NCBI RefSeq assembly: GCF_004799445.1
Contig: NZ_SSNA01000112.1
Location: forward strand, 1-64,000
DNA: 64,000 nucleotides
Source: Bradyrhizobium sp.
GTDB taxonomy: Bacteria > Pseudomonadota > Alphaproteobacteria > Rhizobiales > Xanthobacteraceae
Direction of reading: 5' to 3'
In this document: in pieces, positions 51,166 to 59,310 of the stretch
How the letters are laid out: each line of letters starts with the position of its first letter
Numbering within the stretch: position 1 is the stretch's first letter
Made by a program: the position numbers and the translations under genes
Notes under the pieces: generated by a model
Database searches by the model: none
The model's input: only the letters and a program-made list of their open reading frames with translations
What the model was told of the DNA's origin: nothing

Positions 51166-51504
51166 CGAATCCCCCGCGCAAAATTGCCGGTCATCGCCAT
51201 AGACCCCGGATCTGGTGAAAATCGAGGTCGGGCAGCCACGGTTGAGCCAGTTAGTAGCGGTCTGGATGCCAACGATCAACTTTTACCCGTGAAGCCGAGC
51301 GCATCCTGTGCGAGCCGGGTTGAGGTGCCCGGCTGGCCTGGCGGCGGGAGGGGGAGCCAGGCTTGGCAGGATATCGTCGATCGGCGGCGCCGTGGCCGGC
51401 GGGGCGGCTCGGTGCCGGCGGTGGCGCCAGGTCGGGGCTCGCATTTCAAAGGCGGCTTCCGGTCCGCCGTCGACTGTTGCCCGCGGACCGCTGGCGATGA
51501 AACC
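51166..51504. other. Intergenic region, nothing recognised
   Basis: About 340 bases between two minus-strand genes. GC-rich, with no ORF of family-like composition and no clear terminator. Confidence 0.4.
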
Positions 51505-52266
51505 CTAGGGGTTCAGGGGCAATAGCGCGCTCCGTAGCGTCGCACTCGAAATCCCCATCAACCCTGTGAAGGGGTTATCCAGCTCCAAAACCAGAAAAAT
51601 CGCGCAGGCAAACGACAGCGCGCAGACCAGCAGGGATGTCATGACGACCAGATTGGTTCGCGCGAACAGGGTGAAGCTCAGGAAAATAGCGCTCAGCCAA
51701 AAAACCAGAATGATCAAGAACGGAGTCGGGATTGAGCGCCCGGCCTGGGCGAACAACTGCAGCCGGGTCTGTGCGCCTTCCGTGAAGGTCTGAATGGCGC
51801 GAGCTTGCAGGGAGCGTTGCGCATCATTGGCCGGCGCGAGACGCTCCAGTTCACTTTCGAACGCCAGCGACTCGGCGCTCGACTTGAACTGAACGGGTCT
51901 GGCGGCCGCGACTTCCTCCTCGTGCCAGATGCGATTGGCCAGCGGCTGGATGCTTTGCCGCAGCAGGTTGCGGAGCTGAGTTGCTTCCGGACCATATTGC
52001 GCGAGCAGATCGTCCAAAAGGATGATGCTGGCGGTCATTTGTCTGACCTGGCTGGTCTTCTGATCGAACGAGTTTTTCGCGGACGCGATCAACAGGCCCA
52101 GCACAAGGGCGGCTAACGTGCCGATCAGGCCGGTTGCCATTTTCACAACATCGCGGGAGTCCGGATGCAGGTGGTCCTCCGACAGCAAAGGTCGGAGGAC
52201 CACCCCGAGCAAGGCGCCGCCAAATATGATCGCGAATACAAGAAGCGAGATCTGCCAGGCGCTCAT
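51505..52266 (-). CDS. Bestrophin-like/DUF4239 membrane protein
   Basis: A 253-residue protein with four membrane segments: two N-terminal (SLLVFAIIFGGALLGVVLRPLL and MATGLIGTLAALVLGLLIASAKNSF) and two C-terminal (PFLIILVFWLSAIFLSFTLF and VVMTSLLVCALSFACAIFLVLE). A helical cytoplasmic part lies between. The sequence LGLLIASAKNSFDQKTSQVRQMTASIILLDDLLAQYGPEATQLRNLLR and the C-terminal ELDNPFTGLMGIS are typical of the bestrophin-like DUF4239 proteins. The start at 52266 or 52269 is preferred. Possible channel role, unproven. Confidence 0.75.
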   Translation of the reverse strand: MSAWQISLLVFAIIFGGALLGVVLRPLLSEDHLHPDSRDVVKMATGLIGTLAALVLGLLIASAKNSFDQKTSQVRQMTASIILLDDLLAQYGPEATQLRNLLRQSIQPLANRIWHEEEVAAARPVQFKSSAESLAFESELERLAPANDAQRSLQARAIQTFTEGAQTRLQLFAQAGRSIPTPFLIILVFWLSAIFLSFTLFARTNLVVMTSLLVCALSFACAIFLVLELDNPFTGLMGISSATLRSALLPLNP

Positions 52267-52286
52267 CATTGCGATACGCCCAGCAA

Positions 52287-52496
52287 TCAGTAGACCCTGC
52301 GGTGAACGACAACTGCCCGTCGTGGCGCAACGACAACAGCACGGCGGACCACGGGAGTTCCAACGACCACGGCGCCGCCAGCGCCAACGCAGCCGGCGCG
52401 ATGGACGCCGCGGGCGCAGACAACCGCACCTGCATCCATGGTGCTCAAGGCGACGAAGCTTGCTGCCAGCAATAGAGAGATCATCAGATGTTTCAT
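52287..52496 (-). CDS. Small secreted Val/Arg-rich protein, 69 aa
   Basis: A 69-residue protein with a signal peptide (MKHLMISLLLAASFVALSTMDAGA) and a short mature part with repeated Val and Arg (VVVGTPVVRRAVVVAPRRAVVVHRRVY). The ATG at 52496 follows AAGGAGAA. Similar small proteins with CARGVHRAGCVGP-type sequences occur in Bradyrhizobium. Function unknown. Confidence 0.7.
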   Translation of the reverse strand: MKHLMISLLLAASFVALSTMDAGAVVCARGVHRAGCVGAGGAVVVGTPVVRRAVVVAPRRAVVVHRRVY

Positions 52497-52575
52497 GACT
52501 ATTCTCCTTGGGTTGCACGTCGTTTGGTTGGTCAATCTCAATTCCCCGGCGTTCGCCGGACGAGCGACGCGTCGC

Positions 52576-53898
52576 TCAGGCCGCCGTGACAATCGCCGGT
52601 TTCTTCGCCAGCATGTTTCGTCGGTCGTGGATCAGGCTCTCCAGCCGATGGGCTGCCACGTTCAAGGTGGCGTCATCCACCGCGTTCTCGTCTCCGCGAG
52701 CGGATCCGGCGCGCTGCGCCCTGAGGATGTCGTCGATTTCCTCTTCGATATCGGAAAGCTCAGCCTCTGTGCCGGCCTTCCGGATCCGGCGTCCCATGGC
52801 ATACAGGGAATCCAGCGGCCCTTGTCCGGTCGCGGGCTGGCCTAGCCCAAGGAATTTCCAGGCCGCGGCAAACAAGGTGGCCGCGCCCCCCAGAGCCATC
52901 GGCGTCAGGTAAATCCAGTTGCCGTATTCATCCATGAAGCTTTGCTGGGTGCCATTATAGACGGCTGCTGCGCCGGGATGCAGGGGAAGCCAGGCGTCCT
53001 GGTCGGTGCTCGGCGCGGTGATCTGCGCAAAAATCGGCTGCTCGCCCAGAAGCTCCCTGCGCACTTTCATGATCGTCAGCGTAAGGCTGGTGACCAAATC
53101 GGTGCCGAGCTTCTTGTTCGCCACCAGATACAGTGAAGCCCTCAAGGTGGTCAGATCCTCTTCCGGAACCGGCGGCGACCCGCGCAGCGTGCCTTTGGGA
53201 ACGTCGAAGCTTTCGTAGGCGCGCTCGGCCTGCGCGATGGCGCCGGCAGAATCGATCGGGATCAGTACCGGCAACGCCTTGGGGCCCTGCTGAAAGAAGT
53301 CCCGCACGAGGGACAGATATTTTCCAGCCAAAGGGATCACGACAAGCAGCGCATTCACCTCCTTGGATTGAATGGCGCGCCGGGCATCCGGCAGAGCGAT
53401 ATCCTTGAATACCCTGGCGCGATCGAGGCCGTATTCCCTGCTCAGCACGTCGACAATTTTGGCATTGGCCTCGCCGCCGACCACGCCGACGCGGCGGCCC
53501 TTCAATTTGTCGATGCTGTCGATGGTCGAGCCCGGCGGCGCGATCAGGAGTACGACCACATGGCTCACGACGACGACGGCCTGGGCTTGCGACAGGTCAC
53601 CGACGTCGCCGCGAACCACCGCGAGATCCGCCTTGCCCGCCGCAAACGCATTGGCCGCTTCGAGCGCGGTGCCGCTGTCGATGACCCTGAGCCGCACCGG
53701 CGCATTGGTCGAAACCAGCCGGCTCGCAATAGCCGACATGGCCTTGGCGGCTTCGCCGTCGATCGACCCTACCGCCACGCTCAGCGTTACCGGACGCGTA
53801 TAATACCGATAGGCAAGGAGGCTCGCGCCCGCCGCAAGACCAACCACGCCAACAACCAGGACGAGGCGAAGCCAGAGCGGCAAATTCAGCGAAACCAT
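52576..53898 (-). CDS. Membrane-anchored TAXI family binding protein with cytoplasmic tail
   Basis: A 440-residue protein. An N-terminal anchor (LWLRLVLVVGVVGLAAGASLLAYRYY) is followed by a TAXI-type (TRAP-associated) domain with VTLSVAVGSIDGEAAKAMSAIASRL and a DLAVVRGDV strand. A second membrane segment lies at about 330-352 (YLTPMALGGAATLFAAAWKFLGLG). The last ~80 residues form a charged helical tail (AELSDIEEEIDDILRAQRAG, HRLESLIHDRRNML). Ordinary TAXI proteins have about 320 residues and no tail. No TRAP permease is nearby. It may sense or present a ligand rather than feed a transporter. Start at 53898 with GGAG. Confidence 0.8.
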   Translation of the reverse strand: MVSLNLPLWLRLVLVVGVVGLAAGASLLAYRYYTRPVTLSVAVGSIDGEAAKAMSAIASRLVSTNAPVRLRVIDSGTALEAANAFAAGKADLAVVRGDVGDLSQAQAVVVVSHVVVLLIAPPGSTIDSIDKLKGRRVGVVGGEANAKIVDVLSREYGLDRARVFKDIALPDARRAIQSKEVNALLVVIPLAGKYLSLVRDFFQQGPKALPVLIPIDSAGAIAQAERAYESFDVPKGTLRGSPPVPEEDLTTLRASLYLVANKKLGTDLVTSLTLTIMKVRRELLGEQPIFAQITAPSTDQDAWLPLHPGAAAVYNGTQQSFMDEYGNWIYLTPMALGGAATLFAAAWKFLGLGQPATGQGPLDSLYAMGRRIRKAGTEAELSDIEEEIDDILRAQRAGSARGDENAVDDATLNVAAHRLESLIHDRRNMLAKKPAIVTAA

Positions 53899-54163
53899 GC
53901 CCGTCACTCCCAACGCGCCGACTAATCGCCGCCGCTGCCCGGCCGGCTTTCTTCGTCATATTCTTTGGCGGCAATGCCGTTTTTCATGACTCTACACGAA
54001 ATAGCTGCCGATGCGACCGCTGCGATGCGGGTCCTCATGGACCGGTTCGTTGTTACCGACGAAACCTCCGATTGTTCGGTCTGCGGACGACGATCAATTG
54101 CTGCGTTGTGCTTGTGCGACGGGCGCCCCGGGTGTGAGGCACCCTCCGCATACCTTGGCGCGT

Positions 54164-55774
54164 CTACTTGGCGATTGAGTTCCTGGCCGCCTCGATCTTT
54201 GCCTTCACGGCATCGAGGTTGAAACTGGCCCCCCTCTGCATCGGCGGAAACTCGATCGCTGTCATCGCCAGCTTTTCCACCTGCTGCTGAACAAACACAA
54301 AGCGCCAGAATTCGTATTTGAACCAGTCGAAATATTGCTGGGCTCCGTATCTGGTCCCGCTATCGGGCCAGCCCGTGCGCTCGAAGGGATCGAGTCGAAG
54401 GTTGATCAAGTAGGGCACGTCGGGTTTGGTTTTTTCGCCGAGCCATCCCGCAGGCTGATCGATGAAACGATACTTGTAATCGTCGACGCGCACGGCGCCC
54501 AGTTCGCTTTCGCCGAAGTACCAGATTTCGTGCCGGTTCGACGGTCCCTTGCCGGTGATCATGTCGATCTGGTTATAGCCGTCCAGATGACACTTGTAGG
54601 TCGTATCGCCGATCTGCTTGCCCTTCTTCAATTCCTCGACGATGTTCGGATTGCCCGCCGCGGCAAGGAACGTCGGAAACCAGTCCAGCCCGGAGATAAT
54701 GCCGTTCTCGACCTTGCCCGCCGGCACCTTGCCCGGCCAGCGGATCAGCGCCGGCACGCGGAAGCCGCCTTCGAAGACGGTACCCTTGCTCTGCGCGAAA
54801 GGCGTCTGTCCGCCGTCCGGCCAGGTAAACACCTCGGTGCCGTTGTCGGTGGTGAAGACCACGATGGTGTTGTCATCCACACCGATGTCTTTCAACTTCT
54901 TCATCACGATGCCGACGTCGTCGTCGAGCTGCGCCATGCCCGCCTCGTGGATGGACCAGCCGTTCTGCGAGTTGCGCAGCGCCTCGTATTTCGGCGAAAG
55001 GTGAGTGACAATGTGCATGCGCGTCGGATTCAGCCAGAGGAAGAACGGCTTGTTGTCGGCCTTGGCCTTGTCAATGAACTTCAGCGCAAGGTCGCGGATT
55101 TCGTCGTCCACGGTTTCCATTCGCTTGGGATAGAGGGTTCCGGCATCCTCGATTCTTTGTTTGCCGACCTTGCCCCAGCGCGGATCTACGGTAGCGTCGT
55201 CGACGTTGGTCGCATACGAATGGATCATGTTGCGCGGCCCGACCGTATTCAGCAACTCCTGCGGATAGGCGGGATGCGCCGGATCTTCCATCGCGTCGAG
55301 GTGATAGAGATAACCGAAGAATTCGTCGAAGCCGTGCACCGTCGGCAGGAATTCATTCTTGTCGCCGAGGTGGTTCTTGCCGAACTGGCCGGTGGCGTAG
55401 CCCATTCCCTTTAGTGCGGTGGCGATCGTCACCGCCTGCGCAGGTATACCCGTCGGCGCGCCGGCCTGCCCGACCGTGGTCATGCCGGTGCGGATCGGCA
55501 GTTCGCCGGTAATGAAGTTGGCGCGGCCTGCCGTACAGCTCGCCTCTGCGTAGTAATCGGTAAACAGCATGCCTTCGGCGGCGAGCTTGTCGAGATTCGG
55601 CGTCCGGCCGGCCATCATGCCGCGATGGTAGGCGCCGAGATTCCACATGCCGATGTCGTCACCCATGATCATGACGATATTGGGTGGCTTGGCAGGCGCC
55701 TGTGCCGAGGCGGCGCTGCCGAACGCGAGCGGGAGCGCCAGTATCGCGGCCGCGAGATGGTAACCCTTGGTCAT
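54164..55774 (-). CDS. Arylsulfatase (type I, formylglycine-dependent)
   Basis: A 536-residue periplasmic sulfatase with a signal peptide (MTKGYHLAAAILALPLAFGSAASAQA). The FGly motif C-x-A-x-R is in AEASCTAGRANFITG (Cys about 80). Metal-site motifs include NIVMIMGDDIGMWNLG, TTDNGTEVFTWPDGG and LWLNPTRMHIVTH, with GTVFEGGFRVPALIRWPGKV. The Cys must be oxidised to formylglycine before it works. The adjacent gene for the oxidising enzyme is a pseudogene, so maturation must come from elsewhere. The start at 55774 follows GGGAGG. Confidence 0.92.
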   Translation of the reverse strand: MTKGYHLAAAILALPLAFGSAASAQAPAKPPNIVMIMGDDIGMWNLGAYHRGMMAGRTPNLDKLAAEGMLFTDYYAEASCTAGRANFITGELPIRTGMTTVGQAGAPTGIPAQAVTIATALKGMGYATGQFGKNHLGDKNEFLPTVHGFDEFFGYLYHLDAMEDPAHPAYPQELLNTVGPRNMIHSYATNVDDATVDPRWGKVGKQRIEDAGTLYPKRMETVDDEIRDLALKFIDKAKADNKPFFLWLNPTRMHIVTHLSPKYEALRNSQNGWSIHEAGMAQLDDDVGIVMKKLKDIGVDDNTIVVFTTDNGTEVFTWPDGGQTPFAQSKGTVFEGGFRVPALIRWPGKVPAGKVENGIISGLDWFPTFLAAAGNPNIVEELKKGKQIGDTTYKCHLDGYNQIDMITGKGPSNRHEIWYFGESELGAVRVDDYKYRFIDQPAGWLGEKTKPDVPYLINLRLDPFERTGWPDSGTRYGAQQYFDWFKYEFWRFVFVQQQVEKLAMTAIEFPPMQRGASFNLDAVKAKIEAARNSIAK

Positions 55775-55958
55775 TGCACTATCCTCCCTTTTTCCAGTCT
55801 TCATGCCGGTCAATAGACAAACTTCCTGACGCGCGTGGTTGCTCTCCCTTGATCAAGGCGGTCGCTCACCGATCCCAGCCGCCCGATGACCGCCGACGCC
55901 GGGCCCAAGAGGACACTATGCAACCCCGCTTCCAGATGGCGCTGTTCAAGACTGCACA

Positions 55959-56246
55959 CACATGACTCATGGACGTGTCGGCCGGCTGCGGGTGGCGCCC
56001 GGCGGGCCGGTAGCGACGGCAGTAATTGGGCGCGCATAAATGCGAGCCGCCTTTGACGACCTTGCGGGGAATCCTGATCTGCGGCTGGCATGTGTCGTAG
56101 CTGCCCGCCTCGATGCCGCCACGCGGATTTTCCGGAATGCAGCACGCCTTCGGCGATCCCATGCGAAATGTGCCGCCGGGAACGAGCCGCATGTCGGCTT
56201 GTTGCTGGTGTCGGGCCGATGAAGAGTCCGCGTTGGCCAGACTCAT
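55959..56246 (-). pseudogene. Formylglycine-generating enzyme (FGE), internally deleted
   Basis: The frame begins with an FGE N-terminal motif (MRLVPGGTFRMGS) and then jumps directly to the C-terminal FGE motif PENPRGGIEAGSYDTCQPQIRIPRKVVKGGSHLCAPNYCRRYRPAGRHPQPADTS. About 200 residues of the middle are missing. The active-site cysteine pair C-APNY-C is still present. After TSMSHV the expected GFRC end is lost. The gene sits 185 bases upstream of the sulfatase in the same orientation, the usual FGE-sulfatase pairing. The product cannot be functional in this form. Confidence 0.85.
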
Positions 56247-56597
56247 GGGGACCTGACTTTATCTGATCAAGATGACGCTTTCCCGGCACATCAATTGCGC
56301 TACCGGAGGTTTAGGGTTGATCAAATCCAGAATCGAAAGTTTCGATAAATGCGACATGCCAACGACGGGCGTTGATGATGGCCAGTGCAAGCCGGCTTGC
56401 CAAACGTGTCAGTCAACCTGACACTGTCTTCGTTAGCCAATTCTGCCTCCGACGCGACATGGGAGCAAGCACGATCGTCACCGCGATTGCGAAAGGCGCG
56501 TGGGAAACATTTCAAAGACGAAATCAGCCTTGACGAAATCAGCCTTGGCTCATCCGCTAGGAAACGCCATGTCCGCTGACCCTGATGGCAATCGAAG
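56247..56597. other. Degenerate intergenic region with a 15-bp tandem duplication
   Basis: No intact gene was seen. GACGAAATCAGCCTT occurs twice in exact tandem (56517-56531 and 56532-56546). The surroundings look like decayed coding DNA between two pseudogenes. Confidence 0.4.
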
Positions 56598-56960
56598 AGT
56601 GGACATGGTGGACGTCTCTCAGGCGGCGGTCCGCCGCCGCGCTGTCATGACTTCGAGCAGATGTTCACTATCCCGGAGGGCGAGATCGAGTTGATGTTTC
56701 GCGGTGAGGTCAGGTGCGCAGCTGCGGGTTCGACCGTGAACGTCCCGGCCCACGCGCCGCACTTCCTCAGGAACGAGTCGGACCGGCCGGCGCGCCGGCT
56801 CTGCATTTGCGCGCCGGCTGGGCGCGAGCCGTTTTCGCGTTGGTCGGCGATCCCGTCGACAGCCGCGGCGTCTCCCGTGCTCGGCCAAGATGAACGGGCC
56901 GAGCGCGTCAACGCGCAAAGGCACGCGCGGCCAAAGACCGAACCGAGCCGTTACGGTGGG
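56598..56960 (+). pseudogene. Cupin domain protein, truncated and frameshifted
   Basis: One frame gives GGGPPPRCHDFEQMFTIPEGEIELMFRGEVRCAAAGSTVNVPAHAPHFLRNESDRPARRLCICAPAGREPF, a recognisable cupin with RCHDFE where functional proteins have HxH. The next homologous piece, FALVGDPVDSRG, is in another frame. Missing one T in the run at 56832-56835 would join them. The tail LGQDERAERVNAQ returns to the first frame. The N-terminus is absent. It is a decayed gene, next to the FGE pseudogene. Confidence 0.7.
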
Positions 56961-57191
56961 GGACTTTGTTCCGCGGGCGCGTCACTGGGTCGCGCCAATG
57001 CCGAACTTGTGAAGCTCAATGCCCCGGTATTGCTGCCGTCCGCGCCCAAACTGCTGCCGTTGGCGCGCAGGGGCGCCCCTACATTAACGGATAATTAACT
57101 CGCGGGCGCCGGGCGCCAGTAGTAGCCCGGATGTTGCGCGGCGGTTACATGTCACAGAAATCATATCATTTTTCGGCGATGGCGGATCAAC

Positions 57192-57207
57192 TAGCACAAC
57201 TATTGCA
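57192..57207 (+). promoter_or_regulatory. Sigma-54-type (-24/-12) promoter of the prkA operon
   Basis: TAGCACAACTATTGCA matches the consensus TGGCACG-N4-TTGCA at all but two positions, with correct spacing between the -24 and -12 elements. It lies about 145 bases before the prkA start. In E. coli the orthologous yeaGH operon is sigma-54/NtrC-dependent, which supports the call. Confidence 0.6.
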
Positions 57208-57350
57208 TTGCTTCAGGGAGTCGGTCGCGTGTCCAATGGCTTCATGTGCTGAAGTTGATTCGCGGTCCGGGTACACAGGCAGCGCTTTGACGACGTGGGA
57301 GTAAGGACGGGCGTTCCAGCGGTGCCGCAAACCATGTGAGGAGAGGGATC

Positions 57351-59297
57351 ATGTACAACGATTCTCTGTTCAATGCTTTCGCCCGGTCCTTCGAGGCCCG
57401 AAGCGAAACCGACATGTCGATGGCGGAATATCTGGAGTCGTGTCGAGGCGACCCGATGCGATACGCCAATGCAGCCGAACGACTACTAGCGGCAATCGGT
57501 GAGCCCCAGATGATCGACACGGCCAAGGACCCCCGCCTTGGCCGTATTTTTTTGAACCGCACCATGCGCATCTATCCGGCCTTCGCCGCCGGGTTTTATG
57601 GCATGGAGGAGACCATCGAGCGGATTGTCGGCTTCTTCCGGCACGCCGCTCAGGGCCTGGAGGAGCGCAAGCAGATACTTTATCTGCTGGGCCCGGTGGG
57701 CGGCGGCAAGTCCTCGCTTGCCGAGCGGCTGAAGTCGCTGATGGAAGTCCATCCGATCTATGTGCTGAAGGCCGGCGACGAACTCAGTCCGGTATTCGAG
57801 AGCCCGCTCGGTCTGTTCGATCCGGACTCCCTCGGCCCGATGATCGAGGAGAAGTACGGCATTCCGCGCCGCCGCCTCAACGGGCTGATGAGCCCATGGT
57901 GCTACAAGCGGCTTGAAGCCTTCGGCGGCGACATTTCCCGCTTCCGCGTCGCCAAGATCCAGCCCTCGCGCCTGCGCCAGATCGCGATCGCGAAAACCGA
58001 ACCGGGCGACGAGAACAACCAGGACATCTCCTCGCTGGTCGGCAAGGTCGACATTCGCAAACTGGAGACCTTCGCCCAGAACGATCCCGATGCCTACAGC
58101 TACTCCGGCGGTCTCAATCGCGCCAACCAGGGCGTGCTCGAATTCGTCGAGATGTTCAAGGCGCCGATCAAGATGCTGCACCCGCTTTTGACGGCGACCC
58201 AGGAAGGCAACTACATCGGCACCGAGAATATCGGGGCGATCCCCTTCACCGGCGTCATTCTCGCCCATTCGAACGAATCCGAATGGCAGAGCTTCAAGGC
58301 CAACAAGAACAACGAAGCCTTCATCGACCGCATCTGTGTCATCAAGGTGCCGTACTGCCTGCGGGTGACCGAGGAGCAGAAGATCTACGAGAAGCTCATC
58401 TCGGGATCCGAGCTCGCCAAGGAGCCGTGTGCGCCGGCAACCCTGGAGACGCTGGCGCGTTTCTCGGTGATGTCGCGTCTGCGCAAGCACGAGAACTCGA
58501 CGATATTTGCCAAGATGCGGGTCTATGACGGCGAAAGCCTTAAAGAAAGCGATCCCAAGGCCCGCAGCGTCCAGGAATACAAGGATGCCGCCGGCGTCGA
58601 CGAAGGCATGGACGGCGTCTCGACCCGTTTCGCGTTCAAGGTTCTGGCCGCGACCTACAATCACGACACCGCGGAGCTTGGCGCCGATCCGGTCCATCTG
58701 ATGTATGCGCTGGAGCAGTCGATCCGCCGCGAGCAGCTTCCGGAGGAAGTCGAGAAGCGTTACCTCGAATTCATCAAGGCCGAGCTCGTGCCGCGCTATG
58801 CGGAATTCATCGGCAACGAGATCCAGAAGGCCTATCTCGAATCCTACTCCGATTACGGCCAGAACCTGTTCGATCGTTATGTCGATTACGCCGACGCCTG
58901 GATCGAGGATCAGGACTTCAAGGACCCCGACACCGGCCAGCTGCTCAACCGCGAGCTTCTCAACCAGGAGCTGACCAAGATCGAGAAGCCCGCCGGGATC
59001 GCCAATCCGAAGGACTTCCGCAACGAGGTGGTCAAGTTCTCGCTGCGGTCGCGGGCCCAGCACGGCGGCAAGAACCCGTCCTGGACCAGCTATGAGAAGA
59101 TTCGCGAAGTCATCGAGAAGCGGATATTCTCCCAAGTCGAGGACCTGCTTCCGGTGATCTCGTTCGGTTCGAAAAAGGACGGCGATACCGAAAAGAAGCA
59201 CGGCGAGTTTGTCTCGCGAATGGTGGAGCGCGGATATACCGAGCGCCAGGTTCGCAGACTGGTGGAGTGGTATATGCGCGTGAAACAAGCCGGCTGA
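57351..59297 (+). CDS. prkA: PrkA family serine protein kinase/AAA+ (YeaG)
   Basis: A 648-residue cytoplasmic protein. The N-terminal PrkA AAA+ part has a P-loop YLLGPVGGGKSSLAERLKSL (about 120-140). Other motifs are AGDELSPVFESPLGLFDP, YKRLEAFGGDISRFRVAKI and NRANQGVLEFVEMFKAPIKMLHPLLTATQEGNY. The C-terminal PrkA kinase-type domain follows (KIEKPAGIANPKDFRNEVVKFSLRSRAQHGGKNPSWTSYEKIREVIEKRIFSQVEDLLPVISFGSK). In E. coli it responds to nitrogen starvation, and in Bacillus it has been proposed to act as a Lon-like protease rather than a kinase. The ATG at 57351 follows GAGGAGAGGG. First gene of a three-gene operon. Confidence 0.95.
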   Translation: MYNDSLFNAFARSFEARSETDMSMAEYLESCRGDPMRYANAAERLLAAIGEPQMIDTAKDPRLGRIFLNRTMRIYPAFAAGFYGMEETIERIVGFFRHAAQGLEERKQILYLLGPVGGGKSSLAERLKSLMEVHPIYVLKAGDELSPVFESPLGLFDPDSLGPMIEEKYGIPRRRLNGLMSPWCYKRLEAFGGDISRFRVAKIQPSRLRQIAIAKTEPGDENNQDISSLVGKVDIRKLETFAQNDPDAYSYSGGLNRANQGVLEFVEMFKAPIKMLHPLLTATQEGNYIGTENIGAIPFTGVILAHSNESEWQSFKANKNNEAFIDRICVIKVPYCLRVTEEQKIYEKLISGSELAKEPCAPATLETLARFSVMSRLRKHENSTIFAKMRVYDGESLKESDPKARSVQEYKDAAGVDEGMDGVSTRFAFKVLAATYNHDTAELGADPVHLMYALEQSIRREQLPEEVEKRYLEFIKAELVPRYAEFIGNEIQKAYLESYSDYGQNLFDRYVDYADAWIEDQDFKDPDTGQLLNRELLNQELTKIEKPAGIANPKDFRNEVVKFSLRSRAQHGGKNPSWTSYEKIREVIEKRIFSQVEDLLPVISFGSKKDGDTEKKHGEFVSRMVERGYTERQVRRLVEWYMRVKQAG

Positions 59298-59310
59298 GGC
59301 GGCTGCAACA

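Noticed and set aside
53965-54222. 85-aa ORF between the TAXI and sulfatase genes
   Set aside because: No ribosome site, no family-like features, and it overlaps the end of the sulfatase gene.
55854-55861. TTGATCAA as a FixK box before the sulfatase
   Set aside because: The half-sites abut without the required spacer, so it does not fit TTG(A/C)-N6-(T/G)CAA.
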